A DNA stretch of 64,000 bases, from contig NW_004457723.1 in NCBI RefSeq assembly GCF_000203815.1, positions 186,001 to 250,000 on the forward strand. The letters are read 5' to 3'. Every line of letters begins with the position of its first letter. Position 1 is the first letter of the stretch. Below, piece by piece: positions 22,023 through 33,672 of the stretch. The notes beneath the pieces are model-generated. The model worked only from the letters and a program-made list of their open reading frames with translations. It was not told the origin of the DNA and made no database searches. The position numbers and the translations under genes were made by a program. The stretch comes from Cavenderia fasciculata. Taxonomy: Eukaryota; Evosea; Eumycetozoa; Acytosteliales; Cavenderiaceae.

Positions 22023-25000
22023 ATGCAAGCAAATAACAAAACAAATGAATTACAACAATCATTAATATTCGATAATGAATATAATCAACCAATATCAGTT
22101 GGAGGACTACCATCATCGTATCGATCATTGGTGTTTGGAAATAGATATAATCAACCTCTATCAGTTGGAGTATTACCATCAACATTAATTTCATTAGAGT
22201 TTGGTGATGACTATGACCAACCAATATCAGTTGGAGTATTACCATCGTCATTGCAATCATTGAAGTTTGGTAAAGACTATAATCAACATCTATCAGTTGG
22301 AGTATTACTATCATCATTACAATCATTGGTGTTTGGTTGTGACTATAATCAACCTCTATCAGTTGGTGTATTACCAACATCATTACAATCATTGGAGTTT
22401 GGTAGTCTATATAATCAACCTCTATCAGTTGGAGTATTACCATCATCATTACAATCATTGGTGTTTGGTGATGACTATAATCAACCTCTACCAGTTGGAG
22501 TATTACCATCATCATTACAATCATTGGTGTTTGCTTGGGGATATAATCAACGTCTATCAGTTGGAGTATTACCATCATCATTACAATCATTGAGTTTGTA
22601 TGGTGACTATAATCAACGTCTATCAGTTGGAGTATTACCATCATCATTACTATCATTGAAGTTTGGTAGTGACTATAATCAACTTCTATCAGTTGGAGTA
22701 TTACCATCATCATTACAATCATTGAAGTTTGGTAAAGACTATAATCAAGCAATATCAGTTGGAGTACTACCATCATCATTACAATCATTGGTGTTTGGTT
22801 TCGAATATAATCAAAGTCTATTCAGTTGAAGTATTACCAACATCGTTACAATCATTGGAGTTTGGTAATAACTATAATCAATCTCTATCAGTTGGAGTGT
22901 TACCATCATCATTGCAATCATTGGTGTTTGGTGAGAGATATAATCAACGTCTGTCTGTTGGAGTATTGCCATCATCGTTACAATCATTGGAGTTTGGTAG
23001 TGACTATAATCAACCACTATCAGTTGGAGTATTACCAGCATCATTAAAAAAACTAGAATTTCGCAAAAGGTATAATCAATCAATATCAGTTGGAGTACTG
23101 CCGTCATCATTACAATCATTGGTGTTTGGTCGTATATATAATCAACCGCTATCAGTTGGAGTACTACCAATATCGTTAACATCATTGATGTTTGGTAATG
23201 ACTATAATCAACGTCTATCAGTTGGAGTATTACCATCATCATTACAATCATTGGTGTTTGGATTACTCTATAATCAACGTCTATCAGTTGAAGTATTACC
23301 AACATCATTACAATCATTGGTGTTTGGTAGGTTCTATAATCAACCGCTATCCGTTGGAGTGTTACCATCATCATTACAATCATTGGTGTTTGGCGATAGG
23401 TATAATCAACCAATACCAATTGGGGTATTACCAACATCGTTACAATCATTGGAGTTTGGTAATGACTATAATCAAAGTCTATCAATTGGAGTATTACCAT
23501 CACCATTACAATCATTGGTGTTTGGTTGGGACTATAATCAACCTCTGTCAGTTGGAGTATTACCAACATCATTACAATCATTGACATTTGGTTGGAAATA
23601 TAATCAACCACCTATCGGTTGAAGTATTACCATCATCATTACAATCATTGATGTTTGGTGATAGATATAATCAAGCATTATCAGTTGGAGTACTACCATC
23701 ATCATTACAATCATTAACATTTGGTAGATACTATGATCAAACCATAACTCATGGAGTATTACCAACCCGATTACAGTCATTGATATTTGGACGACACTAT
23801 AACGAGTCCCTATATCCTGGGGAATACCCAACAATTGAAGAGGATTCAGATCCACCTATCAGAATATCAGTTGATTTTAACCAATTAATTGAAGTAAACA
23901 GAACATTCCTTAAATTACAATTGTATGGAGTAATCAAACTTCCAAGTGTCAAAGTTCCGGATCTTATTCTTTCAGCCATATCATCATCGTCAGAGTATCA
24001 TATCAATACCATTTTGAAGAACTACGGTAACCAAAACCCCAACTCTAATGCATACAGCCCCACGCGTACACTGGCATATCCCATCAAAGCCACAGATTAT
24101 GTTACAGTCAACAATCACAAATATTTCAAATTGCACACGTTTCAATACTCTAAAAATCAAGTTATCTTAGTAATGTGCGAATCCTCTGATCAATTGGTAT
24201 GTAATCAATAATTTTACGACATTATCCGTTAAAATTTAGATCATCTAAATCAAATTTCTAACCTATCCTTTAGTTTGTTTACAAAGAAATAGATTACTCC
24301 ACCAATCAATCAATTTATGACAATGTGCAATTTGAAATCACAACGATGAAACTATTCATCGGTGACGATATGTTTGTACAATACAAAGATCACCAAGATG
24401 ACACTGATTTAAAAAAGATGTATCTTTTGACACATTTCTATGAAGGTGGTGATTTAGAACATTTATGTCAATCAATCTATGGATGGTATGCTATTTAACC
24501 ACAGTTAATGATCAACCTAGTTATAACACATACTCTCTTTTTAGGAACGGCTCTCAAAAACTAAAACCTCATACAGAAGATAAATATCTTCAAAAGCAAC
24601 AACCTAGTCCAGATTATAAATATATTACAGAATCAGAAATATGGGTCTATATTCGACGATTATTCCTTATACTTGAAAAACTATCTCAACACAATCTTGC
24701 ACATCTTGATATCAAACCACTCAATCTATTTATTCGACATGACGGTCAAATAGTTCTTGGTGATTTTGGATCTTGTCACTATTTCGTTGCTCAAGAAAAT
24801 AATGATACTTTCAATATGAGAACTACAACACAAGCCTCCCGTGGAACAAACGGATATTATGCACCTGTATGTTTACATCATATATTTCAACTGACCCATT
24901 GACTAAATATTTCTCATTTTTCATTTAAATAATAATTATAGGAATCAAAACAAAAGAAATATTATCGGTCAAGCGATATATATTCAGTGGGATCTACTAT

Positions 25001-26109
25001 TTTACATTTAATTTCATGGTAATTATTATTGATTACTGTGAGTTGACGAAAACTAATTAATTAATTCTAATTTAGTCACCCAGAAGATATTACTAATAGA
25101 AAAGAATTTATCTTGAATCACAAGAAAGATGACTTTAATGCAGATCATATTAAAATATCAACAGTTAGATATTCCCAATATTTAATTAATTTTGTAAAGA
25201 AACTATTAATTGCAACACCTGATGATCGCTTTTCATTGGATGATTTGAATGGAGAAATAGTCAACGAACATACACAGAGATTCACATCGTTTTTAATCAA
25301 TCAACAACAAATTCTAACAAGCACAACAACATTAATATTAGATGGTGAATTCAACAGTCCTCTCACTGGATTACTTCCACCAACACTTTTAAAACTAAAG
25401 TTATTGGGAAACTTTAATCAACGAATCCAATTTGAAGATATTCCCTTTGAAGTCAAAGCAATAATATTTGGACCATCATTTGATTGTGAAATTCAAGGCT
25501 ATTTATTGTACGGAAAACAAGTATTTCTTAGTAAATCATTCAATCAACCGCTGACAGATCTTCGATACCCCTCCACTGTTGTCAACATTACCAAAGACAA
25601 TGGTGACTTTTATATCAATTTGCCAAATGTCAATATATATTAATGCACTGGACACAATAAGATTGCCCATTCATTCATAAATGACAACATTAGAAATGAT
25701 TTAATCCTGGCAGTTGGTGAAAAATGTTATGGAACTGGAAGAATCACTCTTCTGTATGTATCAAATACTCACTCCAGACTACAATACTGACAAAAAAAAT
25801 TTTTAAAGGGAATATGATATCATGGAGTGGAAGAACAATGATATTTCTATATCAATCGATATAAATCATATTGGAGTTATATCAGGTGTTAAAGTATCAA
25901 TCTACCCACATTTATTTTGTCAAATCGATAAATCAAAATTTGAAGAGGCCAACCAACACTTTGGAGAATACCAAAACGTCGAATACCCTCTTGATAATAT
26001 GGCCAAGCTATTTGAATTTGATGAAGACAATCCCCATCAAGTGTATAAAGGTGGCGAATATTCGAATATAAGATTCATCCAATGCCAAGACCAGGAAAAA
26101 AATAATTAA
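22023..26109 (+). pseudogene. FNIP-repeat protein kinase, copy 2 (frameshifts and early stop)
   Basis: Six exons matching copy 1: join(22023..24196,24274..24485,24545..24866,24942..25018,25076..25753,25809..26109). About 27 FNIP repeats precede a linker (FKLHTFQYSKNQVILVMCES) and a kinase domain: FVYKEIDYS, FEITTMKLF, LLTHFYEGGDLEHL, HLDIKPLNLFI, LGDFG, RGTNGYYAPES and SDIYSVGSTILHLI. Degenerate FNIP repeats and a tail (MEWKNNDISISID) follow. Compared with copy 1, an in-frame TAA at 25641-25643 sits inside the conserved segment before the last intron, and the array has +1-type breaks near 22822 and 23610. With three lesions it is probably a pseudogene, although the kinase part itself is open. 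ATG 22023 was chosen over an earlier non-ATG opening. Confidence 0.75.
22060..23790 (+). repeat. FNIP coding repeat array, 66-nt units (copy 2)
   Basis: About 27 tandem 66-nt units with consensus core TATCAGTTGGAGTATTACCA. Because units are so uniform, other forward frames and the antisense frame are also open for up to about 800 nt; those are shadows of the array. Confidence 0.9.
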
Positions 26110-26213
26110 CTAATAATGTTTGGATTTAAAAAATAACTAAAAAAAGAAAATAAATAAATGACTCAAAATATAATTGCAAAGTATCACAAACAAAGTAAAT
26201 TAGATCAAAAGTG

Positions 26214-27967
26214 ATGAATAGTAATATTATTAGTAGTAATAGTAAAATAGATGATATATTTAGATTAGTAGTAATTAAAAACAGTTATATATCAAGACTA
26301 ATATTCGAATCTATCAGATGGATACACAGAGATGTGATCTGTACACGAGCATACAAACTATCAGATGCAAAGGTGGATAGCGAGTGGATATGTGCCTATC
26401 GACACTACCAACTACTCAGTTACTTGGTATCGAGTATGGGCACACTTGAACAAGAGATGCAGTTGATGGGTGGTACAGGCACATTCCTACATCCTGTTGC
26501 GATGACTTGGTTTTGTAAAGGAAACACTAACTATCGTATCTTTCGTCAAATGTACGATCGATACGGTCGCATACTATTCAATCGTAACAAAAAGGGATAT
26601 ATCATTGACCCATGTTGCGTTGCTGGTAACATGCAAATCATACAGTTTCTAGCAGACAATAACTTTGGGACCACGATCAACGCTATCATAAACGCTAGCG
26701 GTGCAGGACACTTGCACATTGTAAGATGGTTTACAGAGACTAGAAAGGAGAGAACAACTAGTGCCGCAATGGATGCAGCTGCTAAAGGCAACCATGGTGA
26801 TGTTGCACGATACCTCAACGAGAACCGAACAGAAGGATGCACAGAAGCATGTCTCGATCTGTTTGCAGAACACGGTAACTTGGAGATGGTAAAGTACCTG
26901 CATCAACACAATAAACCTTGTACTTCAAAGGCAATGGACAAGGCAGCATCGAATGGATTCAAAGATGTTGTCGAATTCCTTCATTTGAACCGAACTGAGG
27001 GTTGCACATCGACAGCAGTTGACAGTGCCGCCCAGAACGGCCATCACCAACTACTCACCTTTTTATTAGAGAATAGATCGGAGAATGGTAGTCCTGCAAC
27101 CCTCAGTTATTTGGCAGAGACTGGAAACCTCAAACTAGTTCAACTGTTTCACCAAAGAGGATGGAATATATCTGCTAGAGCTCTCGATGCAGCTAGTCAA
27201 GGTGGATTTTTAGAAATTGTTCAATTCCTTCATCAAAATAATTATCCTTGTACTACTGAAGCTATGGATAAAGTAAATATAGAAAACAAAAAAAAGAATA
27301 TTTATTTATTTATTTATTAATGAATTATTTATTAATTTTAAAAAGGCAGCTGAAAATTCACACTTTGATGTATTATTATTCCTTCAAGAACATCGAACAG
27401 AAGGTTGTACTAAATCAGCTATGAATAATGGTAAATTTGAATAATTATATTATAATTATTATTATTTTTAAAACATTTATTAACTTTTAAATATTTACAT
27501 TAGCTGCGGCAAACGGTCACTTGGAAGTAGTAAAATTCCTTCATGAATATAGAACTGAAGGATGCCATAAATATGCAATGAATCAAGGTAAATCAATCAT
27601 TTAATTATTTAAAAAAATAGTTATTAATATTTTATTTATTATTATTGTTTAGCCGCGATTAACGGGTACTTAGAAGTAGTAAAGTTCCTACATTTTAATA
27701 GAACTGAAGGATGTTCTCCTTATACAATGAATAATGGTAACTGTTTGAATACAATTAATAGCCAAACTAAATTAAAATTAATTTATTTATTTTTTATTTT
27801 AAGCATATAACGAATCAAAATTTGATGTAGTTCAATTTCTATATGAAAATAGAACAGAAGGATTAACACCAGAAATTAGAAAGAATTGGTTACCATTGAT
27901 AGAAAATTATAAACAAAAAGAGGAAGGAGTGGACCCGAGCTTTTACCTTTACAGCTATATACAATAA
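26214..27967 (+). CDS. Dictyostelid ankyrin-repeat protein (one repeat per exon)
   Basis: CDS join(26214..27272,27346..27430,27504..27587,27653..27736,27804..27967), 491 aa. Residues 1-60 form the dictyostelid N-terminal segment (IDDIFRLVVIKNSYISRLIF), followed by about ten ankyrin-type repeats of 28-33 residues (AASNGFKDVVEFLHLNRTEG, AAANGHLEVVKFLHEYRTEG). Exons 3 and 4 are exactly 84 nt and exon 2 is 85 nt, each encoding one repeat and joined by phase-1 introns after the first. Ankyrin repeats bind protein partners. No enzymatic domain is visible, so function is unknown. The ATG at 26214 follows an in-frame GTG at 26211. Confidence 0.85.
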
Positions 27968-27979
27968 TTTGTAATAATA

Positions 27980-29824
27980 TTAGAAAATAGTACGATTAAA
28001 CATTTTATTAATTTCAAGAGCCACATCTTGTTTTATATTTGGATTAAAACTTGGGTCACTATGATCGAATTGCATATTATAATAAATGTATCTCATTATA
28101 TCGACCCGATAAAATTCCATTACCTGAGGGATGATATAATAAATATTATATTCTTCTTCGAGATGTTTTGACTCTTCCAATTTTATGAATTTGTCTAGGG
28201 CTTGTGTTTGATCGTACACATTGTTGTCACTGTCTATCGCATAAAACACGTCTCTAAAAGTTATATCTAGATAATCGTTTGGATCCACCTCTTGTATATC
28301 AATCTTGAATTGACCAACAAGATATTGGATAATTTGTTTAGTTTTTGGGTATCCTCTTGAATATTTGATAAAACTTAGAGGTGAAGAGTGACCAAGTAAA
28401 TTTAACCCTTTGTCTCGAGTATAGATATATTTGACCATTTCCAAATCATTTGATTGGACAGCCAAAGAAAGATAGGAAATGGTGGGATTATCTAGACCAC
28501 TTTCAACAATCCACTTTACAATCTCCATGTGATTACTAAAAATAGCCTTGTAAAGTGCTCTCTCGTAATAGGATGTATCGGTTTTGTTAAAATCGAGCTC
28601 CGACACTGCAAAGTAGAAAGCTTCGTAAAGACATCCATCTTGGTTATAATAATCTCCACTAGAAGAGGGTATCATTTCTGCAATGATATCAGCGATAATA
28701 TCTGTTGAAATGGTCTGTCCAGAGCCCAGTATTTCTTTGAGTGCTCCAACATCTCCATTTCTCGCTGCCAACAAGATATAGTCATTTGACACTGGATAAG
28801 AAATCAATTCATGTGACACTAACCAATGAAAAGTATTGCATCCTCCGTACCAAGTATTACCAGATATTACACGTTGTCCTCTTTGTCTTGATGGCAAGTT
28901 GTCTAGAATGTACTCGGCAACATCCAAATGATGGTTTAATATTGCAATGTACAATAGATGTTCTATAAACTCTCCTCCTCTTCCTTTTGAATGAAGGTAT
29001 ATAACTGTTTCTAAACTTCCACCAGTAACAGCCGTTTCCATCGCAGATTCTGTGCATGTGACTCTGTCTGGATAGGTTTCATAAAGGTATCTTAATAACT
29101 CTATGTTTCCTTTGCTTGCAGCCTTTTCCAATAAAATAGAGTCTGCCAACAATAAATCAGTGTATCCACTTTGACATAGTAACCGAATAAAATCTACTGT
29201 AAATGTACCAATTGACCATTGTTTAATTGGTAATTGACAATGGTCATCTTCCACCTTTGTCTTTTGTTTATCCAATAGATATTCGACAAATTGTTGTCCA
29301 ATTAAATGAGTTGCTTCTGAACCAACCAAATCAATTGCATAAGTTGGATCTATTGATTCAAACAATTGGAATATATTGAATCTATTATGTTTGATTGATG
29401 ATCTGATGATATATAATAAAGTCTCTGGTTGAAATGTAGAGTATCTTTTATACAAATAATCAACTATATCCATTCTTTGATACTCTACTGCCAAATCTAT
29501 ATAAATAGATAGATTTGGTACAAAGTATGTGTCTGTACCTTGTTGACGGTCTGTCCATTTAAAATGACTATACTTTTCTTCTTGTCCTTTTAAATACCCA
29601 ACCAATTCTTTTAAACTACCAAATCTAACCATAAGGATAGGTTCACCAATTATATCATTCCATCTAACCAATCTAATCTTTCTTCTAATACTAATCATTG
29701 AATCAACACTATGAATGACACTATTGATTGTTAAACGATTGATACTATAAACATGTTGAAATATCTTATCTTTTAAATAATGATTTGATATTACTATCTT
29801 TTTAAATAATTCTATATCCATCAT
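27980..29824 (-). CDS. Dictyostelid ankyrin-like repeat protein
   Basis: Single exon, 614 aa, convergent with the previous gene with only a 12-bp gap. The N-terminus (MMDIELFKKIVISNHYLKDK then IFQHVYSINRL) is the family head that precedes ankyrin-like units in dictyostelid proteins. Units such as AASKGNIELLRYLYETYPD, AILNHHLDVAEYILDNLPS and AARNGDVGALKEILGSG follow. The frame stays open upstream to 29980, but that extension is AT-rich and hydrophobic; the double ATG at 29824/29821 fits the family start. Expected to be a cytosolic protein-interaction scaffold; specific role unknown. Confidence 0.82.
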   Translation of the reverse strand: MMDIELFKKIVISNHYLKDKIFQHVYSINRLTINSVIHSVDSMISIRRKIRLVRWNDIIGEPILMVRFGSLKELVGYLKGQEEKYSHFKWTDRQQGTDTYFVPNLSIYIDLAVEYQRMDIVDYLYKRYSTFQPETLLYIIRSSIKHNRFNIFQLFESIDPTYAIDLVGSEATHLIGQQFVEYLLDKQKTKVEDDHCQLPIKQWSIGTFTVDFIRLLCQSGYTDLLLADSILLEKAASKGNIELLRYLYETYPDRVTCTESAMETAVTGGSLETVIYLHSKGRGGEFIEHLLYIAILNHHLDVAEYILDNLPSRQRGQRVISGNTWYGGCNTFHWLVSHELISYPVSNDYILLAARNGDVGALKEILGSGQTISTDIIADIIAEMIPSSSGDYYNQDGCLYEAFYFAVSELDFNKTDTSYYERALYKAIFSNHMEIVKWIVESGLDNPTISYLSLAVQSNDLEMVKYIYTRDKGLNLLGHSSPLSFIKYSRGYPKTKQIIQYLVGQFKIDIQEVDPNDYLDITFRDVFYAIDSDNNVYDQTQALDKFIKLEESKHLEEEYNIYYIIPQVMEFYRVDIMRYIYYNMQFDHSDPSFNPNIKQDVALEINKMFNRTIF

Positions 29825-29984
29825 TATATATATATATATCTCGCTCAACTGTACAATAGACTTTAAGCAATAATCATTTTGTACATAGTGAAACAAAGAT
29901 TTAAAACTAGTTGGATTTGAAATTCTGGTAGTTTTTAAGAAAAGAAATTTAAATATAAATACAAAGAGAAATAGATTCATTTTA

Positions 29985-31949
29985 TTAATTTAATTTAGAA
30001 ATGACAGCAGGTTTAAGAACTCTTTTAATATCTCTTTGAGTATGAGCAGAATGTTGGATATTTGTTTGTTTCATTAATCTAAAGTCTACGTGGTATTGCC
30101 ACATACCAGAGGAGACGGCACGGATATCGACATAGGGATTCTTGATCCAATCTTGATAGGCCTCTTCGACAATATCAGAGGCTGCTTGATCATAGTTTAA
30201 CCAGTCACCATGTTTGTATTGCCATAATGGTACTTCCTTTGGCTTTTCAATGGTACCTTGAGCGGCAACACCAATTCTGAAACGATGGTCAAGCGATAGT
30301 AACCAGACACAAGCATTCTTGATATAACGTTCAACACCAGCACTATAATAGTTATCCATCAATTTGGTGAAACCACAGTCAATGACAACACGACCACAGT
30401 TGCCGTCGAGTTTATCGTTACTAATGACAATGACATTGTTACCTTCGGTAGACTCGGCCAAGACGTCCAATGGACCATCAAATGCACCTTTAACACTCGA
30501 TACAGTGATACCTTCGTAGAGTGTGACGATACCAGAAGTGATGAGATGTGAAACAAATGTCTTTTTCTGTGGTTTTGGACCCATGGCAAGTGTCAAGTCG
30601 TTGGCGGCATATTCATTGCCATCGACCTTGTAACCATTACCAAATAACGAAGTAACTACAGCTTGACAGTGAGTTGTCCATGGACTATTATCAGCCCACA
30701 AGAACAATCCCTTTCCAGATTCATGGAAATCTTTTACCGATTGAGTAAAACTTTCCATTGTAGTAGTACTATCATTCTCCTTGCCAGAAATAATAATAGC
30801 AATATCTGCCTTTGGTAATTGTTCAATAAATTCCTTTTGTGTCTTTACTTGAATAACATTAAATCCTTTGTTTTTTAAATCTTTTTCACATTTTGGTCTA
30901 AATAAATAAATAAATAGAAATAAATAATTAATTAATAAATGATTCTTTTTTGAGATATATTATATTAGTTTTTACACATACGTTAGAGCAGTATAAAAAA
31001 TACCAAAAAGAATGGTAAAAGAGGTGAAGGCACCTTCAACACCAAGATCAAATTCAACACCGATTGGATTGTTATACTTGTCGACTTGAGCATTGTTGAC
31101 GGTATGGACACCAGCATTTTCAGTGTAAAATTGAACAATCGATGAATGTTTTTGAAGTGGTTGGAAGAATGATGGTTGTTTTGCAAGTGTCTTTTGTGGT
31201 GTTGAAGTTGTAGTAGTTGAAGCCTTTGTCTTTTTAGTTGAATCCTTCTTGGTTGTGGCAGTCTTTTTCTTTTTAATGATTGCACCTGCAGCTTTTTTCT
31301 TTGGTGTTTTAGAGTCATCTGATTCTTCATCAGTATCACCACCTTGGTCACCATCACTATCATCACTATCTTCATTGGTCAATGGTACCAAACCCATTAA
31401 TTTAGCCTTTTCCAAAGCCTTCTTTTGCATATACTCTACAAACTCGTCCATTTCGATGGTACCGTTACGATTGGCATCACATTCGTTGAGAATCTTGTCG
31501 ATACGTTTAGTCAATGGTCTCTTGCCCATCGATCTGAGGACAGCAGCCAATTCCTCTGCTCCAATCTGTCCCTTGCGATTACAAAACAAACGAAAGATCA
31601 TTTGTAATTGTTGTTCGGTTGGACCAGTGTATTGATCACCCAAAAGATTAAATACAGATGCTTGACGTTGTTTGACACCCGAGATCAAATCAAATGCTTC
31701 ACGTGCCTTTTTTCTTGCACGTGTCTCCATCGTCGTGGTCGTTGGTGAAGTAGTTGTTGCTGTCTTTGGTTCAGTTGTCTTTCTTTTCTTTTCATCTAAA
31801 GTTGTTGAAGTTGTTGATGTAGTTGAGGTAGTTGAAGTTGTTGAAGTGGTATCAGTAGCAGTTGAAGTAGTTTCAGCTGATGATGATTCAGCAGTAGCAT
31901 TCTTGTCTTCAACTACTACTTTCTTCTTGGCTGCTGGTTTCTTTGGCAT
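29985..31949 (-). CDS. EF-hand / WWE-domain protein
   Basis: CDS complement(join(29985..30897,30982..31949)), 626 aa. Residues 1-75 are Lys/Thr-rich low complexity. Residues about 100-185 are a calmodulin-type EF-hand pair: the second loop DANRNGTIEMDE has all calcium ligands, and the first (CNRKGQIGAEEL) is degenerate. An acidic and Lys-rich linker (about 190-265) could be a nuclear signal. The alpha/beta region (about 290-520) includes ADIAIIISGKEND and VVIDCGFTKLMDNYYSAGVE and looks like a class I glutamine-amidotransferase-like fold (weak inference). The C-terminal 70 residues (PLWQYKHGDWLNYDQ to GMWQYHVDFRLMKQ) form a WWE domain, known to bind poly- or iso-ADP-ribose in PARPs and ubiquitin ligases. 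The splice AC/A is phase 2. Confidence 0.8.
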
Positions 31950-32706
31950 TATTATGTTGTTTTGTTATATATATACAGATAATTAATAAATCTAATATAG
32001 TATAGTATGCTATGATAGAATACTCATCGCTCATGATGGGTAGGTAACGGCTAAAAGCAGGTTTAGAGGAAAAAAACACCCCAGACAAGATATTTATTCG
32101 AAATCCTTGCGAAGTTCGCACACCAGACACAATTTTTTTTTCTGTAATTTTTTTTAACTCCATTTATGAACTTCAAAGGAAGTTTGGTTATTTCTTTTTC
32201 TTCTTTGTTTGGATATTTCAACTCCTCATGATTCGTTGCACCCCAACAACAAGATGGGTTGTAAGATGACCACATTTGATATTGATTGAATGACGACAAG
32301 AGCAGAAGAAGAAATAAATGTATTGGACAATTCAAAGTTTAGTTTCAAAGAGCGTTTTACGCCACGGCTAACATTTAGGTGCCAAATCAAAATGACAACC
32401 CACCAAAGTATGTTGTAGGGGGGTGGTGTAAATAGAGAGATAGATAGCTGATACATACCTCCACAAATAGGTTGTAGGTTAACACATTCTGAATGCATTA
32501 ACACAATGAAATTGATTGAATAGATAAATCCTCTTCCACATGGTTTATGGTTTATGGTTTATCCACAAGATAAATTGGTGTTTCAAATTACAAATTTGTA
32601 ATCAAGGAGGATCATTCAAAACCTTTAAATAGACATAGTTTTTTGGACTTTATTCAATATCACAAGTTGTTTTATTTAATCAAACAAATAACTATCTAAA
32701 CAAATA
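31950..32706. promoter_or_regulatory. Divergent promoter region of EF-hand/WWE gene and cadA
   Basis: 757 bp between divergent genes. A G-rich block at about 32414-32430 (GTAGGGGGGTGGTGT) resembles the G-box that binds dictyostelid GBF in developmental promoters; that is inference from sequence only. Three GGTTTAT repeats lie at 32541-32562. No coding frame is convincing. Confidence 0.4.
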
Positions 32707-33438
32707 ATGTCTGTTACATTTTACACTGCAAAGAATTATGGAGGTGAATCCGTCAATTACGCACAAGGTACCAGTGTCGCCTTTTTACCAAACGACAAGT
32801 ACAATGATAAGGTATATATAGATATAAATATAGATATATTATGTTCAAAATTATTGATTATTAATATTTTCTTTTTTTTTTTCATTTTCTTTTATTCTTT
32901 GTTTCTATTTCTTTAGTTTTTAAGCTGTAAGGTTACTAGTGGAACTTGGGTCAATGCATACGAACACAATGATGCATTCAACCCAGAAGCAGGAGCTCAC
33001 GAAGAACTCCGTGGTGACAACCCCGATCTTTCATCTTTGAATGGTCTATCCATGTTCCAAGTATTGGCTGATTCATTTGGTTATGCTATTGACATCAAGT
33101 TGGTTTGTGGTGGTTCATTGTCCAGTGCTGCTGCTGGTTCCTACAAAATGACTTTTATTCCCTACCAAGTCAACCCAGTCACCACTATGAATGGTGATGC
33201 ATACATCCAATGTCCAATTCCAAAGTTAACCCCACCAGACTCTGAAATTGTCTGCCAACTTTCCTGCCAGGAAACCGCATGGCCAGGAGCAACCGTTGCC
33301 AACGGATCTGTCTATTTCAAGTACACTCCAAACACTGGTGTCATCTCCTTCCGTAAAACTGAAGGTTTCCCAACCAACATGGATGTGACTCAAGATGGTA
33401 AAACCAACTTTATCTTTTCTCTCAACTCTAGACCATAA
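32707..33438 (+). CDS. cadA: Calcium-dependent cell adhesion molecule DdCAD-1 homologue
   Basis: CDS join(32707..32811,32917..33438), 208 aa. The N-terminal half follows the beta/gamma-crystallin-like pattern of DdCAD-1 (FYTAKNYGGESVNY, NDKYNDKFLSC, NGLSMFQVLADSF). The C-terminal immunoglobulin-like half has PIPKLTPPDSEIVCQL and NGSVYFKYTPNTG, which match D. discoideum CadA (IPKLTPPDSEIVSHL, NGSVYFKYSPTTG) almost word for word from memory. There is no signal peptide, as expected, because DdCAD-1 reaches the surface through contractile vacuoles. It mediates early EDTA-sensitive cell-cell adhesion by homophilic calcium-dependent binding. One 105-nt phase-0 intron. The 3' end is convergent with the Hsp104 gene. 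Confidence 0.93.
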
Positions 33439-33672
33439 ACTACTCAAACTTTTTAATAGTTTTTAGTTTGGTAGAGACAAGTATACAACTTTCCAATTTT
33501 TTTTAAATCAAAATAAATAAATCAAATAATTAAAATGATTATTTTTAAAATGTATATTTTTATTTATTTATTTATTTACACAAACATATTATTTATATTG
33601 TTTTGTTGTTGTTTAAAAAAATATTTATTATTATTTTGAATTGTTGGGATTTGTTGTTGTATTATTTATACT

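Noticed and set aside
21967-22788. Long minus-strand open frame of about 273 codons over the FNIP array
   Set aside because: It is the antisense of a repeat whose units lack stops in that frame. The same pattern appears at 22811-23611, and on the opposite strand over copy 1 (5442-6500). No start context, introns or motifs support a gene.
29825-29980. N-terminal extension of the minus-strand ankyrin-like gene to 29980
   Set aside because: The extension is Phe/Leu/Lys-rich AT noise. The family head begins MMDIELFKK at 29824, and the extension would start 5 bp from the upstream gene's stop.
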